Shown in pieces: positions 12,533 through 20,600 of a DNA stretch of 38,102 nucleotides. The translations under genes were made by a program, and so were the position numbers. The DNA is taken from IMG/VR virus record IMGVR_UViG_3300045971_000124, positions 1 through 38,102 of that record; one strand, written 5' to 3'. Within the stretch, counting starts at the first letter, position 1, and each line of letters starts with the position of its first letter. The notes beneath the pieces were generated by a model. That model was not told where the DNA came from and made no database searches. It saw only the letters and a list, made by a program, of their open reading frames with translations. The DNA is from a virus.

Positions 12533-14770
12533 TTATAAATTTATGGTAAATGACTTCAATTGTGATGTACCATCTGCATTTGTTACCCATTCATCCCACT
12601 GAACAATCATGCCAGTAGTATTTGCTCGCCTAATATTTAGCGCATCTATATGTCTACTGTTCTCATCAATGCTTACATTTAGCGACTTATTAACACTAAG
12701 TCCCATGCTCATAGTTGTAGACTCATCAAAAACAATATCAATTGGCACACGATTGTTAATACGCGATGCAAATTCAGCAGTTGATGTTGAAATAGCCTCT
12801 ACAGTAAGTTTCCTTACATTGCTTATACCTACACTAGCATCGCTGCTTGGATGTGCAGTCACGCTCGTTGTCGTTGCTTTTAGCAGTGCAGCTACTTGAG
12901 TTGGTGTAGCTGTTACAGACTTTCCAACTTCTTTCGTTTTAGATGCAGCACTAGATGGGGTTGCTGTTACTGAAATTAATGCGTCTTTAACTACAGCAGC
13001 ACTAGAGCTAGGTGTAGCAGTCATGCTCGTCGCTGTTGCTTTAAACAGTGCAGCTACTTGAGTTGATGTAGCAGTTATTGATTTGGTAATTGCTCTTGCT
13101 TTATCTGCAATACTTGTTGGGTTAGCAGTCCAAACAAGTAATGCGTCTTTGGATACGATTACATTTGAAGTAGGTGTAGCAGTTCTATTAGCCTGTATAC
13201 CTTGCGACTTGCTTGCTGTTGATGTGCTTGTCGCAGATAGTGTTATAGGAATAACTAAAGCACTAATCTTAATAATGCCAGCACTTGCCGTAGAAGTAGA
13301 TGTAGCAGTAAGAGTCTTATATTGAGTGCCTACGTGAACACTCGTTGTTATAGAAGCAGTTGATGTCGCAGTTGAACTAAAAGACTTAGTTAAACCTTTT
13401 AATACATTACCTGAGCTCGATGCTGTAGCATTAATCGTCTTAGTAATTGCTTTAACAACACTAAGCACTGATGTCGATGTCGTGCTACGTGTGGTTGGAG
13501 TTGTAACGCTTGCGAGAATTTTGCTTGTCGTTATGGATGCTGTTGATGTAGACGTAACACTTCTAACCTTACCAACACTCTTAGTGATAACTGGTGTACC
13601 GTAAGCAGTCCAATTCCTGTACTTGGTAATAGCAAACTTAGGTGGTCTAGGATTAGATGTCGATGTCGCAGTAAATAAATGTCCAGATATACTACTTGAA
13701 AAAGATGCCGTGCTTGTAGACGAAGTTGAGCATGTTACGGTGTATGTTGTTCCCGTTGATGGAACTTCTCTTGACCATTGCAAAATCTTTGCTGAACCAG
13801 ATGCCACTACATAAGCATATTTGTTATTTGGAGTTATTGCTACCCCGTATAAAGCAGTTCCAGCACCATTTGATGTTGTGGAAATTAGAGTTAATTGACC
13901 ACTGCTAGTATTCCTACTATATTGAAATATGTTATTTGATCCGTATGTTGCAACATATACGGTTAAACCATCAGGTGAAATACTAATTTCTTGAGGATTA
14001 GTAGTACAAGAAATATCACGAGTTGAGAGTGCTGTTAACAAACCGGTAGAACTATTTCTACTATATTGACTAACAACTGATGAACACACGACATAAACAT
14101 GAGCCCCGTCTGGTGATATACATACGAACTTTGTTGCACCTCCAGCAGTTGCAACCGTTGGTGAACTAAGGGCAGTAAGAAGACCAGTTGTTGAATTACG
14201 ACTATATTGTTGCAATGTTGCGGCACTATAGTTAGCAGAATATACGTGGGCACCATCTGGTGATATACATAAACCTACAGGCGACCCACCAGTCCCAACT
14301 GTTGCTGGGCTAAGTGCTGTTAATACACCTGACGTTGTATTCCTGCTAAATTGACTAATTGTATTATTAGAGAGATTTGTACAATATACATGATTATTGT
14401 CAGGGGATACTTGACACCAAAATCCAGTCTTTGTTCCTACTGTTGCAGGGCTTAGTGCAGTTAATAGTCCAGTCGTAGAGTTCCTACTAAACTGCGACAT
14501 CATGTTAGTACCACCGTTATTTGCTACATATACGTGATTACCATCCGGTGCAACCGTAACCATATTTGGTGATGTACCAGTTGTAACAGATACAGGTGAT
14601 AGAGCAGTTAGTAATCCAGTTGATGAATCAATACTAAATTGTGATGAACTTGCTGAACCCGCATTAGCCGTGTATACGTGCTTACCATCAGGTGAAACAA
14701 ATACGCCAGTTGGTGTAGCACCAGTTGATAAACTGGCTGGAGAAAGTATTGTTAAATTACCTGTTGCCAT
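12533..14770 (-). CDS. Appendage protein: seven-bladed beta-propeller plus Ser/Thr-rich repeat stalk
   Basis: 745 residues. Residues ~1-345 contain seven repeats of ~48 residues with signature LLTALSP...SPDGxHVYxAN...(S/Q)QFSRNSTTG, a YVTN/lactonase-type beta-propeller. Residues ~350-660 hold ~21-residue Ser/Thr/Ala repeats (KSVTATPTQVAALLKATTTS-like) of beta-stalk character. The last ~75 residues carry two units of the 20-residue repeat seen in the protein at 9127-10578 and a WDEW...FTINL tail. The gene lies in the fibre block, so it is likely a receptor-binding or decorating appendage. The propeller assignment is firm; its ligand is unknown. Confidence 0.8.
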   Translation of the reverse strand: MATGNLTILSPASLSTGATPTGVFVSPDGKHVYTANAGSASSSQFSIDSSTGLLTALSPVSVTTGTSPNMVTVAPDGNHVYVANNGGTNMMSQFSRNSTTGLLTALSPATVGTKTGFWCQVSPDNNHVYCTNLSNNTISQFSRNTTSGVLTALSPATVGTGGSPVGLCISPDGAHVYSANYSAATLQQYSRNSTTGLLTALSSPTVATAGGATKFVCISPDGAHVYVVCSSVVSQYSRNSSTGLLTALSTRDISCTTNPQEISISPDGLTVYVATYGSNNIFQYSRNTSSGQLTLISTTSNGAGTALYGVAITPNNKYAYVVASGSAKILQWSREVPSTGTTYTVTCSTSSTSTASFSSSISGHLFTATSTSNPRPPKFAITKYRNWTAYGTPVITKSVGKVRSVTSTSTASITTSKILASVTTPTTRSTTSTSVLSVVKAITKTINATASSSGNVLKGLTKSFSSTATSTASITTSVHVGTQYKTLTATSTSTASAGIIKISALVIPITLSATSTSTASKSQGIQANRTATPTSNVIVSKDALLVWTANPTSIADKARAITKSITATSTQVAALFKATATSMTATPSSSAAVVKDALISVTATPSSAASKTKEVGKSVTATPTQVAALLKATTTSVTAHPSSDASVGISNVRKLTVEAISTSTAEFASRINNRVPIDIVFDESTTMSMGLSVNKSLNVSIDENSRHIDALNIRRANTTGMIVQWDEWVTNADGTSQLKSFTINL

Positions 14771-14771
14771 T

Positions 14772-15065
14772 TTATGACTTACTAATATTGTTCATAGCCA
14801 CACCATTTACTGTTATATCTATACCATCGTTAACGTTGAATGTTGTGCCGCTTGTTACTGTATATGTAATAACTGGGAATGAAGATAAGTCTCCATACAG
14901 TTCTTGGGCTAACGCACCTGCCTCAATATTTGTAAGGGTTGTTTGACCATCCATCACAACATTAGATAAAACTGAGGGGACTCCTTGTGTGTATATTGTT
15001 ATAGGTTCACTGCCTACTGTGAAGAAAATCAAATCCTCTTTAATCGTATCGTGGATAGTTGTCAT
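14772..15065 (-). CDS. Small structural protein in the tail-fibre block
   Basis: 97 residues from ATG 15065 (MTTIHDTIKEDLIFFTVGS...), chosen because AAGGGCG precedes it and the longer form would begin almost inside the terminator. It is beta-rich (PITIYTQG, VITYTVTSGTTFNVNDGIDITVNG). It ends one base before the propeller gene. It is probably a minor tail or connector protein; no family recognised. Confidence 0.65.
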   Translation of the reverse strand: MTTIHDTIKEDLIFFTVGSEPITIYTQGVPSVLSNVVMDGQTTLTNIEAGALAQELYGDLSSFPVITYTVTSGTTFNVNDGIDITVNGVAMNNISKS

Positions 15066-15082
15066 AGATTCGCCCTTAGTTA

Positions 15083-15096
15083 CTGATATATTTAGT
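15083..15096 (-). promoter_or_regulatory. CTAAATA element after terminator
   Basis: On the minus strand CTACTAAATATATC lies between the terminator at 15105-15130 and the start codon at 15065. It resembles the ATAAATA/CTAAATA elements at other junctions and may restart transcription here. Confidence 0.35.
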
Positions 15097-15102
15097 AGCA
15101 AA

Positions 15103-15132
15103 TGAAAAAGGCGACCTCAGTCGCCTTTTTAT
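15103..15132. terminator. Bidirectional Rho-independent terminator
   Basis: Eleven-base arms (AAAAAGGCGAC / GTCGCCTTTTT, 15105-15115 and 15120-15130) with loop CTCA. It resembles the terminator at 687-715 in sequence. It separates two leftward structural genes, 15149-15538 and 14772-15065. Confidence 0.85.
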
Positions 15133-15148
15133 GTAACTATATTAGTTG

Positions 15149-15538
15149 TTAAGCGTAAGCAACCTTCATAGTTGCCTGAATGCTGTCGCCTGATGCTAAG
15201 TTAACAACTGGAAAAGTTGCTGACATATACATATTGCCAGCAGTAGATGCATCAAATAAACCTGCCTCATCAACTGCAATTGACGCACCAGCCGTAACTA
15301 ATCCAACTACTTGATATGTGTCATTAGATGTCGTTGTAGTAGCTACAGACGATGTGCCTGTTGCACGAGTGCTATATTGAGTAGATAATGCTGAGTCAGC
15401 AGCGGAAGCAGTGCGAGCCGCTCCTGTTGCGCCTGTGCCTACTCCAAGATATACAGGCTCAGTGCCTGTTCCTTTGATGCGGTTAGCAGTAATTGCTCTG
15501 CCGCTGTTTGTTAAAACTGTTCCTGTTCCGAATGCCAT
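15149..15538 (-). CDS. Tail fibre-like structural protein
   Basis: 129 residues, Ala/Thr/Gly-rich and beta-rich (PVYLGVGTGATGAARTASAADSALSTQYSTRATGTSS). The C-terminal part (AVDEAGLFDASTAGNMYMSATFPVVNLASGDSIQATMKVAYA) parallels the end of the protein at 15703-16101 (LTYGVLYDAATAGNCLGFGVL...AGDTASVAAGGVTITLS), suggesting two related virion components. A terminator follows directly. It is likely a minor tail or decoration protein. Confidence 0.65.
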   Translation of the reverse strand: MAFGTGTVLTNSGRAITANRIKGTGTEPVYLGVGTGATGAARTASAADSALSTQYSTRATGTSSVATTTTSNDTYQVVGLVTAGASIAVDEAGLFDASTAGNMYMSATFPVVNLASGDSIQATMKVAYA

Positions 15539-15699
15539 AATATGGTTTCCTTTATATTTGTATTGCTATCTGATGTAGCACTTATTGTTTGATTTGGTGC
15601 GTAGCGAGCCACGACACCTAAATCCTCTATAGTTCCGTTAGCACGAATTACCACAATTGATAATTCTGCTTCTTTTACTGTTGCTGTCGCGTTATTCAT
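15511..15699 (-). CDS. Small protein between two fibre-like genes
   Basis: 62 residues (MNNATATVKEAELSIVVIRANGTIEDLGVVARYAPN...). It starts 3 nt after the stop of 15703-16101 and overlaps the start of 15149-15538 by 28 nt. The coding potential rests on this tight packing. No family recognised. Confidence 0.55.
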   Translation of the reverse strand: MNNATATVKEAELSIVVIRANGTIEDLGVVARYAPNQTISATSDSNTNIKETILWHSEQEQF

Positions 15700-15702
15700 T
15701 GA

Positions 15703-16101
15703 TTAAGACAATGTAATAGTTACGCCACCAGCCGCTACAGATGCTGTATCACCTGCCAAAATGTTTTTAGCTACTGTCAACACGCCAAAGCCTAAGCAAT
15801 TGCCTGCTGTAGCAGCATCATATAAAACACCATAAGTTAAATTTGCACCTGATAACCAATCTGCTGAAGCAGCGGTGAACGTAATTGCACCAGTGTTAGT
15901 AATAGCACCTGCTGCCGCAGTGCCCCAAACGCCTGCTGTAGCCACGCGAGCATAAGCACCGCCTGTTGGTTCAGTTACGTTAGTTCCACCCACTGTAGGA
16001 GTTGTTGAAGATAGAGCCAAATATGTAGTTGGCATTGTGTAAGCGGTCTTTCCGACCTGATGTTCGAGCAAGGAATTTGCTAAGAAAGTAGTTGCAGGCA
16101 T
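15703..16101 (-). CDS. Tail fibre-like structural protein
   Basis: 132 residues, preceded by TTAAGGAGACATAACA. TTYLALSSTTPTVGGTNVTEPTGGAYARV is a pattern common in small phage tail or baseplate proteins that repeat along fibres. The C-terminus resembles that of 15149-15538. The leader between 16101 and 16151 contains GGCAA/TTGCC and the ATAAATA element of 16152-16158. Confidence 0.65.
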   Translation of the reverse strand: MPATTFLANSLLEHQVGKTAYTMPTTYLALSSTTPTVGGTNVTEPTGGAYARVATAGVWGTAAAGAITNTGAITFTAASADWLSGANLTYGVLYDAATAGNCLGFGVLTVAKNILAGDTASVAAGGVTITLS

Positions 16102-16150
16102 TGTTATGTCTCCTTAATAATTATTTGTTGAGGCAATCTTTGCCTTCAGT

Positions 16151-16537
16151 TTATTTATCCTTTGATTTCTTTTCCCTCATAGCAGCCTTCCACTTTAATG
16201 TTCTGTCTGCAAGAGCCTCAGCGGTGTCTGTATGCTTATATCCAGCAATTCCTTCACCACCATCTGTCTTATTAAGTAATGGCCCTTTACCTAAGTCTTT
16301 CCTACCGATAATATTGATCAAATGCATTTCAAGATCAAATGCACCTTGCTCTGAATCTTGTTTATAGATCATTGGTTCCATAGAAAACCCTTCTTTTGAT
16401 CTCTTTTTATTCACATTCGCTAAATGATGTTTACCCCATTTATGTTTCCAAGCACGATCTTCACAACCTTTACCTATGTATATAGGCAGATTTGTTTTTG
16501 GGTCTTTATAGACGTATGTGTAGAATTGTTGTGTCAT
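16151..16537 (-). CDS. GIY-YIG homing endonuclease, short form without NUMOD repeats
   Basis: 128 residues. FYTYVYKDPKTNLPIYIGKG (5-24) holds both nuclease motifs. R in EDRAWKH, the metal Glu in AFDLEMHLINIIGRK and the N of LLNKTDGGEG complete the catalytic set. After ~105 only a short basic tail remains (WKAAMREKKSKDK), so the DNA-binding repeats are lost or were never present. It sits between two tail genes (16640-17002 and 15703-16101) with its own leader. Its middle is closest to the endonuclease at 34052-34690 (EQGAFDLE.HLI..IGRKDLGKGPLLN). Confidence 0.85.
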   Translation of the reverse strand: MTQQFYTYVYKDPKTNLPIYIGKGCEDRAWKHKWGKHHLANVNKKRSKEGFSMEPMIYKQDSEQGAFDLEMHLINIIGRKDLGKGPLLNKTDGGEGIAGYKHTDTAEALADRTLKWKAAMREKKSKDK

Positions 16538-16640
16538 AACTTACCTTAAGTTGATACCCTTAACCCCAAGTAATGGGAGGGAAGCAAACGGGTAAGCATT
16601 TGTTTTCGTCCTGCAGGAACTATCCCTACAATTATTTATC
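16538..16640 (-). promoter_or_regulatory. Endonuclease leader homologous to 578-672
   Basis: On the minus strand: ATAAATA (16639-16633), TAGGGATAG (16628-16620), hairpin over 16620-16608 (centre TCCTGCAGGA), hairpin CAAATG/CGTTTG (16602-16597/16590-16585), then the start codon at 16537. Order and spacings match the leader at 578-672. The stems differ by base-pair-preserving changes. Confidence 0.6.
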
Positions 16641-17002
16641 TATCGCGTAATCTCTCTATTAATTATAAAAGTTCCTTTTGATGGCTTATATACTTTTCCG
16701 AGAGAACTAACAATTTCGAGGTCATAGAAAGCTTCTAACGTATCATCTTCCTTATTAGCGAATTTGATACCTTTTGTTTCATCAGGGGTAAAGAACCAAA
16801 TGATCGTATTCAATGCAATTACTAATTGAGCATTCTCTGTTGTTGCATCAATAATTGCACTTGTATTTCCATAACTGCGACGAACTTGTGCTCTTGCAGT
16901 AAACCCACTTAAATCAAATACCGCTCCATCCGTATCCAAAAGAGTGAATGTATATGCGTATGTACTGCCTTGATCTATCGTTATATTCTTAATATTTGTC
17001 AT
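16640..17002 (-). CDS. Tail/baseplate-associated beta-sandwich protein
   Basis: 120 residues. It opens ITIDQGSTYAYTFTLLDTDGAVFDLSGFTARAQVRRSYG and ends KGTFIINREITR, the typical layout of an Ig-like or BppU-like minor virion domain found next to host-specificity genes. Leftward, between the DUF4376 protein and a homing endonuclease. The exact position in the virion is unknown. Confidence 0.65.
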   Translation of the reverse strand: MTNIKNITIDQGSTYAYTFTLLDTDGAVFDLSGFTARAQVRRSYGNTSAIIDATTENAQLVIALNTIIWFFTPDETKGIKFANKEDDTLEAFYDLEIVSSLGKVYKPSKGTFIINREITR

Positions 17003-17029
17003 TTGTATCGTCCCTGTAATTGATATTTA

Positions 17030-17608
17030 TTACCAAGTGAATGAACTTGCTGTAGAGATAGATGATGCAGAAGCTATACTCGTCTTTAGCGAATATGAGT
17101 GAGAGTAGTTATAAACTATTTGTGCAATCATAGCCGCGTAAAATGCATTCCATGCAGATACAGTAGTTATAGAAACAAATGTGTTATCTATTGCTCTCCA
17201 TTCACCAACCCAGCCAGAAGGTAATGCATTATTCAATACGACATAAGCATTAATTCCGTCAATATCAATTCTGCTATATTGATCCATTGAAAAGTCTTTG
17301 CTGCTGTAAGTGAAAGTAGATTGATTAGCAGAAATCCGTGCCTGTTTAATCGCTTCCGTTTGTGCTGCTTGGACATCAGCAAGTGTTCTCAAATCTTCCC
17401 ATGTCTTAGTAGTCCAGTTGAATGTGTAGTAAGATGCGGGTTGAGCAGCCATTTGAACCCAAGCAGTTCCGTTATAGTAATAATCTGATGCAGTAGGTTC
17501 ACCCTCAATAAGTGACTCACCGCTTCCTAATGTACCAACGCTGTCTGCTGATGGCATATCATATATTGCTAACTGCTTTCCATCACTATTAATTTTTGTA
17601 TATTTCAT
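17030..17608 (-). CDS. DUF4376-like tail protein
   Basis: 192 residues. The N-terminal half (YYYNGTAWVQMAAQPASYYTFNWTTKTWED) is the usual lead-in, and from ~75 (LADVQAAQTEAIKQARISANQSTFTYSSKDFSMDQYSRIDIDG) it matches the DUF4376 module of phage fibre-associated proteins. Its start overlaps the end of the J-like gene by 4 nt, so it is coupled to tail-tip expression and is probably a fibre or tip accessory. Confidence 0.7.
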   Translation of the reverse strand: MKYTKINSDGKQLAIYDMPSADSVGTLGSGESLIEGEPTASDYYYNGTAWVQMAAQPASYYTFNWTTKTWEDLRTLADVQAAQTEAIKQARISANQSTFTYSSKDFSMDQYSRIDIDGINAYVVLNNALPSGWVGEWRAIDNTFVSITTVSAWNAFYAAMIAQIVYNYSHSYSLKTSIASASSISTASSFTW

Positions 17609-20600
17609 CTCTTAGTTCCTATTGCAAATAATGAAGCACCAGACTTCACTATAGATGTACCTGTTCCAGTAATTCCATCTATATATTGTGATATGCCGCG
17701 TAGTTCAATATGTCTATTTCCACCGCCAGATACAGATGTTGATATAGCAAATGGACCTTCTAAATTTGTCTCAATTTGTTGCACTCCATCTACCCATATT
17801 GATACCTTTGGATATAAAGTAAAACTCACTCCTGAACCACCGCCAGATACTAAAGGAGCGGCGCCCATTGCACATATCCATATCGGTGCCCCTTGGACAT
17901 CAACATAGCAATCTAAGATTACGGTTGTTGAGTATCTGTTACATACAATATCTGATGTCGTTTTAACACTAACAGGGAATGTAATTGCATTACCAGCAAT
18001 CTGTAATGTGTTAACTGCCAAGTCGGCAATAAATGTAGATGCATTACTGCTATTGATTTGCTGGTTCACTGTAAAGTTGAACGGACCATAATCAACCATA
18101 GTTCCATTATTCGGAATACCACCTGGCATTACAGAGTAAGAAGGAATTAAGTAAATCTCAATCTTATAAATTGGCTTTGCTACGCCACTAACAATCGCAT
18201 TAGCAGTAAATGCCATATCTTGCCAACCAGAAACTGTGTTGTCTGTAATTGGAACCCAGTTATCCACCATTTGTGTTAACGATGAATTGGTATACAACCT
18301 AACCAAGAACTGAGGCTTACCACCACCAACATTTGCAACCATAAACATGCTGCAAGTACCAGTAATATATGACCCAGCAGGTAGCGGTTTGGTGTATGTG
18401 TACCCTTTAACCGCCCATGTGTCGCTATATGTTGTTAACCTAACTGAGTGAGGTGCGTTATGTGTATTGCTTGTTGTTTTTGCAATAGTGCCACCTGCAG
18501 GACCATAGAATGTCCATCCGTCAGGTGCTGTTCCTGTTGATGCACCACTCCATGCTGCATAACTTGAGTTGAATCCCATGTGTGCAGAATCGTCTGAACC
18601 CAACACACTACCAGCGGAAAGTATTACCGTTCCATTCGCATCTTTGATACTCAATCCTCGAGCATCAATCTGTGTTGCTGTAATAGTATTAGTAGCAATT
18701 CTGTCACCAGTAATAGTTCCAGCTGCAATTTCAGCGGCAGTAATAGTACCAGCAGCAATCTTAGATGCATCAATAGTATCTGCACCAATATTATTTGCTG
18801 TTAATATACCAACCTGAGCAGTTCCAATTGCAGCACCATCAATATATGTAGTTGCATTAGCGGAAGTGATTTTGCTAAGTGATGCAAATGTACCTGCTCC
18901 AAGTCCAGTTAGTGTGACATTGCTATTCAACCAACCAGCATCTGGTGTTATGTAAGTAGATGTCCATTTAGTAGGAGTACCACCTGAATCAAATAGTAAA
19001 GTTCCATCTGCCTTCTTAATTGTTAATCCACGAGTATCAATCTTTGCTGCTGTTAAAAGTCCTGTTATATGTGCATCGTTGATCGTCGCATTCGCAATTT
19101 GTGCTGATCCAGTAATAACAGCAGAGCCTGTAACTAACTGACTTGAGCCAATTGTGCCAGCCAATATAAAGCCACCATCCATGTATGCATTACCATCACC
19201 ATACTCTAATGACGTGCCGCCTCTATACGTGGCGACAATCATTTTGTTAGTCGCTATTGCATTTGTTATCGTGGACGTAGCAGAGAGCGTGGAAGACCCC
19301 TCCGTGAGGTAGATATAAAGCATTCCACTTGTCCATGCCGCATTGCCAGCACTTACTGCCCAAGTCGTACCTAATCCGCTGCCTTGTGTTTTAGATGCAG
19401 TGCATGAAGTCCACGAAACATAGTTAGTAGATGGACTATTTGGAGTCCAAATGATGCCCGTTAACTTATACTCATTTGTATTATTTGGTGATGATGTTGT
19501 GCCACTTGCTGATGCAGATACATTTAATCCTGTGGCATTTGCTTTATCTGACTCAGCAGTAAAGTGGTCATAAGCCGCAACCTTGTAATAGTAAGTCGTT
19601 CCATCTGCCAACCCAGCGGATAGGAATGCGTTACTATCTAAGTCAGCAATTAAGTTAGCAGCACTTGGTGTAAACGTTGAAGCGACATCACGCCAAATCA
19701 AGTAGCCAGCAAAGTCGTTATCTGCAATAGTATTCCATTTCAAGTTAATACCTTGGAATCCTCCATTAGTTGTTAACCCAGTTACCGCAACAGGTGCTGG
19801 ATTATTAAATGTAGCAGTTACTGGATTAGATATGTTGTTATTTGAATCACGACAACGAACTTGAACCTGCACATTACGACGTGGACCGCTATCAGCCATA
19901 TTCATGGAATATGTGTAGGAGAACGTCTGTGTTTGTCCTGCGTTGACGGACTTAATATATTCCGTTCTTACAGTAGTTGAACCAGTTGTCTCTATAAACC
20001 GAACATCAAAGTCTTTGAGTGTTGCTGCTACTGTTGAATTAGTGGAAGGATTAACCCAAGAGAAGTTTATATCCATACCACTAAACGTAGTACCACCACC
20101 TATAATTTGAAGCGTTGTAGGGGCATTTAATGGGCTTGCTCCACCTCCTGCACTGCTTATGGTGTAAGTGCCTGTCGCATCAGGTCCAATAACTCCGTTA
20201 ACCGCATTTACTGCATACACTTGAACTTCGTAAGTTCCTTCTAATACATTAGATAACTCATAGGACGAAGTAGTTAGCGGAACCTCAACCCATGAAGTTG
20301 CTGACCTGCGATATCTAAGAACATAACTGCTAACAATTCCCTGCGATGGTCTTGTCCAACTTATCATCAATGATCTATGAATGACATTGTTTACATTAGT
20401 AGAAGCCTCACGGAACGCTAAGTTAAGTGGTGCAGATGGGATAGTTACTGGAGTTTGGTAAACAGGCGTTGGTCCTGTTGGTGTATTATCTACACGACCA
20501 AATTTATTTGGGTCATATTCAACAGCAGCGACTTCATATTTGCCTGTACTTGCTTCTGTTACACCAATTACTTTGAATAGGCGAGGGCTAATAGCACCTG

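Noticed and set aside
14035-14256. 73-residue leftward frame inside the propeller gene
   Set aside because: It is a shadow of the repeated propeller coding sequence; no ribosome site.
15105-15130. Hairpin considered as a regulatory RNA element
   Set aside because: The A-run/T-run-flanked GC stem, between two genes, is an ordinary bidirectional terminator like the one at 687-715.
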